Shown in pieces: positions 26,940-34,562 of a DNA stretch of 56,349 nt. Below the pieces are notes generated by a model. That model was not told the DNA's origin, did not search any database, and saw only the letters and a program-made list of their open reading frames with translations. Positions within the stretch are counted from its first letter, which is position 1. The number at the start of each line of letters is the position of its first letter. The DNA is from Massilia sp. YIM B02443 (GTDB lineage Bacteria; Pseudomonadota; Gammaproteobacteria; Burkholderiales; Burkholderiaceae_D), in NCBI RefSeq assembly GCF_030411955.1, contig NZ_JASNRA010000023.1, positions 29,465-85,813 on the forward strand, read 5' to 3'. Position numbers and translations under genes: made by a program.

Positions 26940-26950
26940 AATTGGGTTGT
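26940..26950 (+). promoter_or_regulatory. Candidate FadR-type operator upstream of kdgD
   Basis: CGGTCCAACCA departs from TGGYYNRRCCA only at its first base and is closer to the symmetric TGGTNNNACCA. It is followed by the inverted repeat CAACC/GGTTG (26945-26959) and by the palindrome TGACGTCA (26978-26985), all within the 109-base gap before kdgD. Confidence 0.5.
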
Positions 26951-27019
26951 ACGATGACTTACAACCTGACGCCATGACGTCAGATCAGTCCAACAACACA
27001 GACCCTTGGAGACCCCGCA

Positions 27020-27931
27020 ATGCAACCAAACGAACTCAAGCAAGTCCTGTCGCACGGCCTGCTGTCCTTCCCGATCACCGACTTCGACGCCCAGGGCGAC
27101 TTCGACCCGCGCGGCTACGCGGCGCGTCTGGAATGGCTTGCGCCGTTCGGCGCGACCGCGCTGTTCGCGGCCGGCGGCACCGGCGAATACTTCTCGCTGC
27201 ATGGCGAAGAGTACGGCCAGATCATCAAGACCGCGGTCGACACCTGCGCCGGCAAGGTGCCGATCCTGGCCGGTTGCGGCGGCCCGACCCGCACCGCGAT
27301 CGCCCACGCGCAGGAAGCCGAGCGCCAGGGCGCCAAGGGCCTGCTGCTGCTGCCGCACTACCTGACCGAAGCCAGCCAGGACGGCCTGATCGCCCACGTC
27401 GAAGCGGTGTGCCGCTCCGTGAGAATCGGCGTGGTGGTCTACAACCGCGCCAACTGCCGCCTGACCCCGGACTCGCTGGCCAAGCTGGCCGACCGCTGCC
27501 CGAACCTGATCGGCTTCAAGGACGGTAATGGCGACATCGAACTGATGGTCTCGATCTGGCGCAAGATGGGCGACCGCTTCAGCTACCTGGGTGGCCTGCC
27601 GACCGCCGAAGTGTATGCCGGCGCCTACAAGGCACTGGGCACCCCGGTGTACTCGTCGGCAGTGTTCAACTTCGTGCCGCAGATGGCGATGGACTTCTAC
27701 CACGCCACTGCCGCCGGCGATACCGACACCACGAATCGCCTGATCGACGAGTTCTTCCTGCCGTACCTGGAGATCCGCAACCGCAAGGCCGGCTACGCGG
27801 TCAGCATCATCAAGGCCGGCGCGCGTCTGGTCGGCCATGGCGCCGGTCCCGTGCGTCCACCGCTCACCGACCTGACGGCCGAAGAAGACGCGATGCTGCT
27901 GGCACTGCTGCAAAAGAACGGAGTGCTGTGA
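27020..27931 (+). CDS. kdgD: 5-dehydro-4-deoxyglucarate dehydratase
   Basis: A 303-residue (beta/alpha)8 aldolase of the DHDPS superfamily. It dehydrates and decarboxylates 5-keto-4-deoxyglucarate, the product of GarD, to 2-oxoglutarate semialdehyde. The Schiff-base Lys167 lies in NLIGFKDGNGD and the helper Tyr141 in VVVYNRANC; FAAGGTGEYFSL matches the family's substrate loop. It opens an operon with the semialdehyde dehydrogenase, transporter and lactonase genes. The gene's last codons nearly touch the next start. Confidence 0.95.
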   Translation: MQPNELKQVLSHGLLSFPITDFDAQGDFDPRGYAARLEWLAPFGATALFAAGGTGEYFSLHGEEYGQIIKTAVDTCAGKVPILAGCGGPTRTAIAHAQEAERQGAKGLLLLPHYLTEASQDGLIAHVEAVCRSVRIGVVVYNRANCRLTPDSLAKLADRCPNLIGFKDGNGDIELMVSIWRKMGDRFSYLGGLPTAEVYAGAYKALGTPVYSSAVFNFVPQMAMDFYHATAAGDTDTTNRLIDEFFLPYLEIRNRKAGYAVSIIKAGARLVGHGAGPVRPPLTDLTAEEDAMLLALLQKNGVL

Positions 27932-27933
27932 TC

Positions 27934-29520
27934 ATGTCGATCCTCGGTGAAATGATCATCGGCCGCGCGTGCCTGCGCGGCAGCGCCGGCCAGGCCTTCG
28001 GCTACAACCCGGCCACCCGCGCCGACCTGGAACCGGCCTTCGGCCAAGCCAGCGGCGACGACGTCGAGCGCGCCTGCGCGCTGGCGCAGCAAGCGTTCGA
28101 CCCGTACCGCGCGCTGCCGCTCGAACGCCGCGCCCGGTTTCTGGAAGCGATCGCCGAACAGATCCTGGCCGTCGGCCCGCAGCTGATCGAGCGCGCGATG
28201 CAGGAGAGCGGCCTGCCGCAGGCGCGCCTGGAGGGTGAGCGGATGCGCACCGTGAACCAGCTGCGCCTGTTCGCGAAGGTAGTCCGCGATGGCTACTTTA
28301 TCGATGCGACGGTCGACAGCGCGCTGCCGGACCGCGCGCCGCCGCGTCCCGACCTGCGCCTGCGCAAGATCGGCCTCGGCCCGGTCGCCGTGTTCGGCGC
28401 CAGTAACTTCCCGCTGGCGTTCTCGGTGGCCGGCGGCGACACCGCGTCAAGCCTGGCCGCTGGCTGCCCGGTGGTGGTGAAAGCCCACGGCGCCCACCCG
28501 GGCACTTCGGAGCTGGTCGGCCGAGCCGTGCAGCGCGCCGCCATCGAGTGCGACATGCCGGAAGGCGTGTTCTCGATGCTGTTCGGCGACGGCCGCACCG
28601 TCGGCCAGCAGCTGGTGGGCCATCCGGCGATCAAGGCGGTCGGCTTCACCGGTTCGCGCCAGGGCGGCACCGCGCTGATGCGCACCGCCGCCGCGCGCAG
28701 CGAGCCGATTCCCGTGTATGCCGAGATGAGCAGCGTGAACCCGATGTTCCTCTTGCCGTCGGCGCTGCAGGCCGGCGGGGCCACGCTGGCGCAGGGCTTC
28801 GTCGATTCGCTCACGCTCGGCGTCGGCCAGTTCTGCACCAACCCGGGCCTGGTGTTCGCGCTAGCCGGCAGCGACCTGGATGCGTTTGTATCCGCCGCCG
28901 CCGAAGCGCTGGCCGCGAAGGCCGCCGGCACCATGCTCACCGCCGGCATCCACGAAGCCTACAACAGCGGCATCGCCAGGTTCGGCGCGCTCGACGGCCT
29001 GCAGCTGGCGGCCCAGGGCGGCGAGCAAGGGCAGGGCTGCGCCGCGCGCGCCGCGCTGTACGTGTGCGACGCCGATGCCTACCTGGGCAACCCGGCGCTG
29101 GAAGACGAAGTGTTCGGCCCGGCCGCGGTGCTGGTGCGCTTCACGGACGAAGAGCAGCTGCTGCGCGCCGCCGAAGCGCTGCACGGCCAGCTCACCGCCA
29201 CCGTCCATGCGGGGGAAAGCGACCATGCGCTGGCGGCCAGGCTGCTGCCGGTCCTGGAGCGCAAGGCGGGCAGGGTGCTGTTCAACGGCTTCCCGACCGG
29301 CGTCGAGGTCTCGCATGCGATGGTGCACGGCGGCCCGTTCCCGGCCACCAGCGACAGCCGCACCACGTCGGTCGGCGCCAGCGCGATCGACCGCTTCCTG
29401 CGTCCGGTGTGCTACCAGAACATCCCGGCCAGCCTGTTGCCGCAAGAGCTGAGCGACGACAACCCGCTCGGCCTGGCGCGCCTGCTGGACGGGACATTGA
29501 AAGTCGGAGGGGCAGCGTAA
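27934..29520 (+). CDS. 2,5-dioxovalerate (2-oxoglutarate semialdehyde) dehydrogenase
   Basis: A 528-residue NADP-type aldehyde dehydrogenase that would oxidise the KdgD product to 2-oxoglutarate, feeding the TCA cycle. It has GPVAVFGASNFPLAFS, the coenzyme loop GFTGSRQGG, the Glu in YAEMSSVNP and the catalytic Cys in GQFCTNPG. Its divergence from generic aldehyde dehydrogenases and its length near 525 agree with the type III oxoglutarate semialdehyde dehydrogenases found beside kdgD. Two starts are possible: GTG at 27928, overlapping kdgD by 4 bases, or ATG at 27934; GGAG at 27920 serves either. Confidence 0.93.
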   Translation: MSILGEMIIGRACLRGSAGQAFGYNPATRADLEPAFGQASGDDVERACALAQQAFDPYRALPLERRARFLEAIAEQILAVGPQLIERAMQESGLPQARLEGERMRTVNQLRLFAKVVRDGYFIDATVDSALPDRAPPRPDLRLRKIGLGPVAVFGASNFPLAFSVAGGDTASSLAAGCPVVVKAHGAHPGTSELVGRAVQRAAIECDMPEGVFSMLFGDGRTVGQQLVGHPAIKAVGFTGSRQGGTALMRTAAARSEPIPVYAEMSSVNPMFLLPSALQAGGATLAQGFVDSLTLGVGQFCTNPGLVFALAGSDLDAFVSAAAEALAAKAAGTMLTAGIHEAYNSGIARFGALDGLQLAAQGGEQGQGCAARAALYVCDADAYLGNPALEDEVFGPAAVLVRFTDEEQLLRAAEALHGQLTATVHAGESDHALAARLLPVLERKAGRVLFNGFPTGVEVSHAMVHGGPFPATSDSRTTSVGASAIDRFLRPVCYQNIPASLLPQELSDDNPLGLARLLDGTLKVGGAA

Positions 29521-29544
29521 CGCAGTAGCTTCGATTGCAGCACC

Positions 29545-29564
29545 AGCCGGGGGAGACACCGGCT
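29545..29564 (+). other. Small hairpin between dehydrogenase and transporter genes
   Basis: AGCCGG and CCGGCT pair around an 8-base loop in the 72-base spacer of the kdgD operon. Without a T-run it is more likely a processing or stability element than a terminator. Confidence 0.3.
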
Positions 29565-29592
29565 GCATCACACTTGAAAAGAACTGATCACC

Positions 29593-30981
29593 ATGAATCA
29601 GCAAGTCATCACCCTCGCACCGCCACAAACGGTGGTGGGCAAGTATCGCTGGACGATCTGCGCCCTGCTGTTCTTCGCCACCACTATCAACTACCTCGAC
29701 CGCCAGGTGCTTAGCCTGCTGGCGCCGGTCCTGACCGAGGAATTCGGCTGGTCGAATACCGACTACGCCAACATCACCGCCACCTTCCAGTTCGTGTACG
29801 CGATCTCGATGCTGTTCGCCGGCCGCGTGATCGACCGCATGGGCACCAAGCGCGCGTACGTGCTCGCGATCGTGGTCTGGTCGCTCGGCGCCATTGGCCA
29901 CGCCTACGCGATCGCCATCGGCGAAGCGGTCAATACCGTGTTCACGGCGGTCGGCCTGGCCGTGGTGCCGGTCTCGATCGCCGGCTTCATGATCGGGCGC
30001 GCGGTGCTGGCGATCGGCGAGGCGGGCAACTTCCCGGCCGCGATCAAGGCCACCGCCGAATACTTCCCCAAGCGCGAGCGCTCGTTCGCCACCGGCATCT
30101 TCAACTCGGGCGCCAACGTCGGCGCGATCCTGGCGCCGCTGTCGGTGCCGGTGATCGCCGAGTTCTGGGGCTGGCAGGCGGCCTTCATCGTGGTCGGCGC
30201 GGTGGGCTTCTTCTGGATGGGACTGTGGATCTGGCTGTACGACGCGCCGGAGCGCCAGCCCCGCCTGAGCCGCGACGAGCTGGCGTACATCAACAGCGAC
30301 GCCGCGACGCCGGCCGGCGCCTGCGAGGTGGCGCAGCGCTCGTCGTGGTTCAAGCTGCTCGGCTGCCGCCAGACCTGGGCCTTCGCCTTCGGCAAGTTCA
30401 TGACCGACGGCGTGTGGTGGTTCTTCCTGTTCTGGCTGCCAAAGTACATGTCGGCCCACTACGGCCTGTCCGGCACCGAAATGATCGTGCCGCTGGCGGT
30501 GTTGTACAGCATGACAATGGTGGGCAGCATCGGCGGCGGCTGGCTGCCGACGTACTTCCTCAATCGCGGCGCCGACATCTACCAGGGCCGCATGCGGGCG
30601 ATGCTGATCATCGCCCTGTGCCCGCTGGTGGTGCTGCTGGCGCAGCCGCTCGGCTACCTCGGCTTCTGGTTGCCGGTGATCCTGATCGGCATTGGCGCCT
30701 CGGCGCACCAGGCCTGGTCGGCCAACCTGTTCACCACCGTCTCCGACATGTTCCCGAAACACAGCGTCGGTTCGGTGGTCGGCATCGGCGGCATGGCCGG
30801 CGGCCTGGGTGGCGTGCTGCTCACCAAGCTCGGTGGCTGGCTGTTCGACCACTACGGCGCGCTGGGCCAGCTGCAGACCGGGTATATGATCATGTTCTCG
30901 ATCTGCGCCCTGGCCTATATGGTGGCGTGGCTGGTGATGAAGGCGCTGGTGCCGCGTCACAGCGAGATCACTCACCTGTAA
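29593..30981 (+). CDS. MFS transporter, hexuronate/aldarate (ACS family) type
   Basis: A 462-residue inner-membrane permease with about 12 hydrophobic segments. The first helices show YRWTICALLFFATTINYLDRQVLSLLAP, where NYLDR is characteristic of the anion:cation symporter family (ExuT, GudP, DgoT). The loop between helices 2 and 3 has GRVIDRMGTKRAY. In the kdgD operon it most plausibly imports galacturonate (or galactarate) across the inner membrane by proton symport. Compared with ExuT there is a somewhat longer stretch after helix 4 (AIAIGEAVNTVFTAVGLAVV). Confidence 0.92.
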   Translation: MNQQVITLAPPQTVVGKYRWTICALLFFATTINYLDRQVLSLLAPVLTEEFGWSNTDYANITATFQFVYAISMLFAGRVIDRMGTKRAYVLAIVVWSLGAIGHAYAIAIGEAVNTVFTAVGLAVVPVSIAGFMIGRAVLAIGEAGNFPAAIKATAEYFPKRERSFATGIFNSGANVGAILAPLSVPVIAEFWGWQAAFIVVGAVGFFWMGLWIWLYDAPERQPRLSRDELAYINSDAATPAGACEVAQRSSWFKLLGCRQTWAFAFGKFMTDGVWWFFLFWLPKYMSAHYGLSGTEMIVPLAVLYSMTMVGSIGGGWLPTYFLNRGADIYQGRMRAMLIIALCPLVVLLAQPLGYLGFWLPVILIGIGASAHQAWSANLFTTVSDMFPKHSVGSVVGIGGMAGGLGGVLLTKLGGWLFDHYGALGQLQTGYMIMFSICALAYMVAWLVMKALVPRHSEITHL

Positions 30982-30989
30982 GGACAGCG

Positions 30990-31880
30990 ATGGAGATGCA
31001 ACGAATCGCCGGCGTGCACTGCGCCACCGGCGAATGCCCGATCTGGCACGCGGGCGAACAAAGCTGGTACTGGGTCGACATTCCGGCGCGCCGCATCTGG
31101 CGCATGGCGCATGCCGACGGTGCGCTACGTCGCTGGCAGGCCGACGAGATGGTGGCCTGCATTGCAGCGGCGGCTGGTGGTGGACTGGTGGCGGGGATGG
31201 AGACCGGCATCTACCACCTCGACCTGAACGACGATGGCGGCGTCGCGGCGCAGCGCCTTGCCGCGCCGCCGCCGCACGAGTTGGGCGAAGGGATGCGCTT
31301 CAACGATGGGCGCTGCGACCGTCAGGGGCGGTTCTGGAGCGGCACCATGTTCATGGACATGGGCGCCGCGCGCGAGGTCGGCGGGCTGTATCGCTACAGC
31401 CGTGACGGCGGCCTGCATGGGCCGGTGGTCACGCGGCTGCTGACCCAGAACGGCCTGGCATTCTCGCCCGACGGTCGCACCATGTACCTGTCCGATTCGC
31501 ATCCACGGCGGCGCGTGGTGTGGGCCTACGATTACGACATCGAGGCCGGGCTGCCGTCGCGCGAGCGCGTGTTCCTCGACCTGGCGCAGCAGAAAGGGCG
31601 GCCCGATGGCGCGGCGGTGGATGCCGATGGCTGCTACTGGACCTGCGCCAACGACGGCGGGCTGCTGCAGCGCTTCACGCCGCAAGGAGCGCTTGATCGC
31701 GAGATCGCGCTGCCGATGGCGAAACCGTCGATGTGCGCGTTCGGCGGGCCGGATCTGCAGACGCTGCTGGTGACGTCGATCGATCCGGCCGGAGCCGGTG
31801 GCTCCGAGGGTGACGCCGGGGCCGTGCTGTTGCTGCGGCCCGGCGTGCAGGGGATTGCCGAGACGCCGTTCGGCGCCTGA
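30990..31880 (+). CDS. SMP-30/gluconolactonase family lactonase, probably galactarolactonase (UxuL-like)
   Basis: A 296-residue six-bladed propeller enzyme. Metal ligands expected in the SMP-30 family are visible: Glu in GECPIW, Asn in TQNGLAFSPDG and Asp in GRPDGAAVDADG, plus FNDGRCDRQGRFW. Located last in the kdgD operon (AAGGA before the ATG, 8 bases after the transporter stop), it most likely hydrolyses the galactaro- or glucaro-lactone produced by Udh. Activity toward gluconolactone or arabinonolactone is an alternative. The stop lies 2 bases from the convergent DUF4380 stop. Confidence 0.9.
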   Translation: MEMQRIAGVHCATGECPIWHAGEQSWYWVDIPARRIWRMAHADGALRRWQADEMVACIAAAAGGGLVAGMETGIYHLDLNDDGGVAAQRLAAPPPHELGEGMRFNDGRCDRQGRFWSGTMFMDMGAAREVGGLYRYSRDGGLHGPVVTRLLTQNGLAFSPDGRTMYLSDSHPRRRVVWAYDYDIEAGLPSRERVFLDLAQQKGRPDGAAVDADGCYWTCANDGGLLQRFTPQGALDREIALPMAKPSMCAFGGPDLQTLLVTSIDPAGAGGSEGDAGAVLLLRPGVQGIAETPFGA

Positions 31881-31882
31881 GG

Positions 31883-32902
31883 TCAGCCGTCCAGCCCGAG
31901 GCGCGCGGCCTGTTTGCGCAGGAAAGCGATGTGTCCTTCGCGTGTGGCCGGGCCGTCGTAGGGCAGGATGGTCCAGCGCTCGGATGCCGCCATGCTCTCG
32001 TTCGGCGCCAGGCGCAGGTAGGGCGCGTGCACTTCCATCTCGAGCAGGCCTTGGTCCGGCGTCGCCGGATCGGCGTCCAGGTACAGCTCGACCTGGCCCT
32101 GTTCCGGATGGATCGCGGCGCGTGGCTGGTGCGCGAACTGCACGATGAAGGCCTGGCCGCCGTGGAAGCCGGCCATCCACCCGGCGGACGGCTGGGCGAA
32201 CAGCTTGCCCTTGCGCGCCGCCTGGCCACGCTGCGGCAGGTCGAGCGACAGCACGCCGTCTTGCAGTTTGTACGGCAGCGCGGCGGCCGGTTCGATGCGC
32301 ACGTCTTCCTTTGCGGCGACCGGCACGTAGACCATGGTGTCGGGCCGGACGCGAGTGTTGAACCACAGGTCCCAGGCGACCTCGGTGGCGCGGCGGTTGG
32401 TGGCGTCGGCCTGCAGTTCCAGCGTGTTCGGCTGGCCCTCGACCAGGGAGTAGCGCTTGCGCAGGGCGATGCCGTTGACCGGACTGGCGGGGCTATCCAG
32501 TTCGATCTGGCGGTCGCTGTGCGATGTGATCGTATACCTGGCGAGGCTCAGGTAGGGATCGGGCGGCCATGGCGCTTTCGCGGCGGCGCGGGCCGGATTC
32601 ACGCTCTGGTGCTGCCACCACTGGCTTTGTGGACCGATCCAGACTTCGTGGCCGAGGTAGCCGATGTTGTTCGTGGTCGCGTCGACCGGAGCGTGCGGAT
32701 CGCCCGCCGTTTCCTTCACCAGCAAGAAGTTCGGTTTCCCGACCAGGCCGAAGGACAGCAGCCGTCCGCCAATCGCTTCGGTAACCGAGGCGCGGATCGT
32801 GCCATTGTCGAGATGATGGACCGGGAGCCGGGCGTAGGCGCCGTTGGTCGCCAGAGCAATAGCGATGCCCAGCGCCGGGGCGACGTAGCGGAAGATGGAC
32901 AT
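31883..32902 (-). CDS. DUF4380 family secreted protein of unknown function
   Basis: A 339-residue exported protein (signal peptide ending near NGAYA) with a beta-sandwich character. Segments such as LDNGTIRASVTEAIGGRLLS, YLGHEVWIGPQSQWW and NTLELQADATNRR recall the galactose mutarotase-like fold, and DUF4380 is the best-fitting family. No catalytic residues can be named. It is convergent with the lactonase gene at the right edge of the pectin locus and may belong to it, perhaps acting on a sugar or oligosaccharide in the periplasm; this is inference. Confidence 0.78.
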   Translation of the reverse strand: MSIFRYVAPALGIAIALATNGAYARLPVHHLDNGTIRASVTEAIGGRLLSFGLVGKPNFLLVKETAGDPHAPVDATTNNIGYLGHEVWIGPQSQWWQHQSVNPARAAAKAPWPPDPYLSLARYTITSHSDRQIELDSPASPVNGIALRKRYSLVEGQPNTLELQADATNRRATEVAWDLWFNTRVRPDTMVYVPVAAKEDVRIEPAAALPYKLQDGVLSLDLPQRGQAARKGKLFAQPSAGWMAGFHGGQAFIVQFAHQPRAAIHPEQGQVELYLDADPATPDQGLLEMEVHAPYLRLAPNESMAASERWTILPYDGPATREGHIAFLRKQAARLGLDG

Positions 32903-32976
32903 CGGAACCTCTGTTCAAGAACGATGCCGCCCAGTGTAATGCAGCAGCCGGGCCGTGAATACGATGATCCGGCCGC

Positions 32977-33018
32977 AAAAACGCGCACGCCGTTCCCACT
33001 TGCGCGGGAACGGCGTGC
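32977..33018 (-). terminator. Rho-independent terminator of the small lipoprotein gene
   Basis: A 13-bp perfect stem GCACGCCGTTCCC/GGGAACGGCGTGC with an 8-base loop is followed, after three bases, by five T residues on the minus strand. It lies 29 bases past the lipoprotein stop. Confidence 0.88.
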
Positions 33019-33047
33019 TCACGGTGCCGATTGATGCGGACAGCGAA

Positions 33048-33467
33048 TTACTTCGAAGCGTCCTGCATTTTTTCGCCGGCGCGTTCCACGCTACGGCCAG
33101 CCGCAGCGGTTGCGTCGCTGGCGGCAGCCTTCGCGTCCTGGGCGGCTTCTTTCGATTCCTGCTTGATTTCCTGGCCGGCAGCGTCGATGCGCGCGCCGGC
33201 ACGGTCGGCAGCGGCTTCGGCGCGGTCGCCGGCAGCTTCGATCTTGGCGCCGGCGGTGTCGGCAGCGGCTTCCATCTTGTCGCCGGCGCGTTCGGCGGCG
33301 GCGTCGGCAGCCTGCACGGCTTCGCGCGATTCGGTCGCCACGGCGGCGCCCGCGTCGTCAACGGCCTTGCCTGCTTCTTGTGCAGGGCCCATGCCATCGT
33401 TCTTGTTGCACCCGGTAACCAGCACTGCCACTGCCAGCATGATGCCCGAGATAGTCGTCGTTTTCAT
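33048..33467 (-). CDS. Small lipoprotein with LEA-like 11-residue helical repeats
   Basis: A 139-residue protein whose signal peptide ends in a lipobox VTGC. The mature part is almost pure Ala/Glu/Asp/Lys/Arg with an 11-residue periodicity: AGDKMEAAADT, AGAKIEAAGDR, AEAAADRAGAR, then IDAAGQEIKQE. Such repeats form long amphipathic helices as in group 3 LEA proteins and are often linked with desiccation, osmotic or envelope stress. No enzyme motif is present. AAAGGAG precedes the ATG, its own terminator follows, and a candidate terminator of the LysR gene precedes it, so it appears monocistronic. Confidence 0.85.
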   Translation of the reverse strand: MKTTTISGIMLAVAVLVTGCNKNDGMGPAQEAGKAVDDAGAAVATESREAVQAADAAAERAGDKMEAAADTAGAKIEAAGDRAEAAADRAGARIDAAGQEIKQESKEAAQDAKAAASDATAAAGRSVERAGEKMQDASK

Positions 33468-33513
33468 GGTGTACTCCTTTAGTCAATGTTGTAATTTAGC
33501 TTACACTGTTTTG

Positions 33514-33548
33514 AAAAAAAGTGGCTCACGATACGGTTGTGTATCGTG
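33514..33548 (-). terminator. Candidate terminator of the LysR gene
   Basis: CACGATAC and GTATCGTG pair perfectly over 8 bp with a 6-base loop; on the minus strand seven T residues follow after a 6-base spacer. The gap between stem and T-run is longer than ideal. Confidence 0.6.
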
Positions 33549-33580
33549 CGCAACAACTTGACAGAAAGTTTCTGAAGCCT

Positions 33581-34468
33581 TCAACCGTTCGGTCCAAGGT
33601 AGCGGAGCAGGCGTTCGGCGTGTGGCGACAGCAAGCCCGGATCGGCGAAACAGACCCGCAATTCGCGGATCGCCCACGGATCTTCCAGCGCCACGATCCG
33701 CACCGGCATCTCTTTCGCAAACCTGGTCGCCGCGGCTTCCGGCAGCATGGCGATGCCGGCATCGCCCGCCACCAGCTGGGCGATCGCGTCGAAGCTCGAC
33801 GCGCGCACCCGGATCTTCAATTCGCGCCCGCTGCTTGACGCCATCGCTTCGATGAAACGCTGCATGGCGCGTTTCTGCGGCAGGCAGATGAAGGCGTGTT
33901 CGAGCGCGTCGCGCAGGCGGATCGCCCCGCGTTCGGCCAGCGGGTGGTGCTGCGCCACCACCAGCACCAGCCGGTCGCTGCGAAACGGCAGCGAGGTGAT
34001 GGCGTCGCCCGCCACGTTGCCGTCCAAAATGCCGAGTTCGACCTCGCCGCTGCGCACCGCCTGCAGCACCTCCGGGCTGCCGCGTTCCAGCAGCTGCAGG
34101 TCGACTTCCGGATGGTCGGCCAGGAAGCGGCCCACCGCCGCCGGCAGGAAGGTGCTGATCGCCACCGTGGTGCCGGCCAGGCGCAGCGTCACGCGGCGCT
34201 CGCCGCGCAGCTCGCGCACCGTGTCCTTCAGCTGCTCGACTTCGCTGGCCACGCGCGCCGCGCGCTCCAGGATGAAGCGCCCGGCCGCGGTCGGGGTCAT
34301 GCCGTCGGCCGAGCGCGCGAAGATCTCGACCCCGCACGACTGCTCGAACTTGCGCAGGCGGTTGCTGGCGGCCGACAAGGCGATCGGGAAGCGCTGCGCC
34401 GCCTTGCTCAGGCTGCCGGCGTCGGCGATGGCCAGCAACAGGCGCAGGTCGATGAGTTCGAAGTGCAA
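33581..34468 (-). CDS. LysR family transcriptional regulator
   Basis: A 295-residue regulator with the N-terminal winged helix (LLLAIADAGSLSKAAQRFPI, ALSAASNRLRKFEQSCGVEI) followed by a periplasmic-binding-protein-like effector domain. It is divergent from the EamA exporter gene across 94 bases that contain an inverted repeat, the common layout in which a LysR protein controls its neighbour. The effector is unknown. The HTH has Ile-Ala-Leu-Ser where many LysR proteins have (T/S)QPALS, a mild deviation. Confidence 0.9.
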   Translation of the reverse strand: MHFELIDLRLLLAIADAGSLSKAAQRFPIALSAASNRLRKFEQSCGVEIFARSADGMTPTAAGRFILERAARVASEVEQLKDTVRELRGERRVTLRLAGTTVAISTFLPAAVGRFLADHPEVDLQLLERGSPEVLQAVRSGEVELGILDGNVAGDAITSLPFRSDRLVLVVAQHHPLAERGAIRLRDALEHAFICLPQKRAMQRFIEAMASSSGRELKIRVRASSFDAIAQLVAGDAGIAMLPEAAATRFAKEMPVRIVALEDPWAIRELRVCFADPGLLSPHAERLLRYLGPNG

Positions 34469-34507
34469 GGTTTCTCCTGGCGAGAAGGGTGGCTAAAGAA
34501 TTTGCGT

Positions 34508-34537
34508 ATTCTACCGTCCGCGGCTTCGCGGCAGAAT
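34508..34537. promoter_or_regulatory. Inverted repeat in the LysR/EamA divergent region
   Basis: ATTCT (34508-34512) and AGAAT (34533-34537) enclose a perfect CCGCG-GCTT-CGCGG hairpin (34518-34531). It lies between the divergent starts and is the best candidate LysR-binding site; TACAAT (34556-34561) directly before the exporter ATG may be chance. Confidence 0.45.
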
Positions 34538-34562
34538 AAGGCTTTACCACCAAAGTACAATC

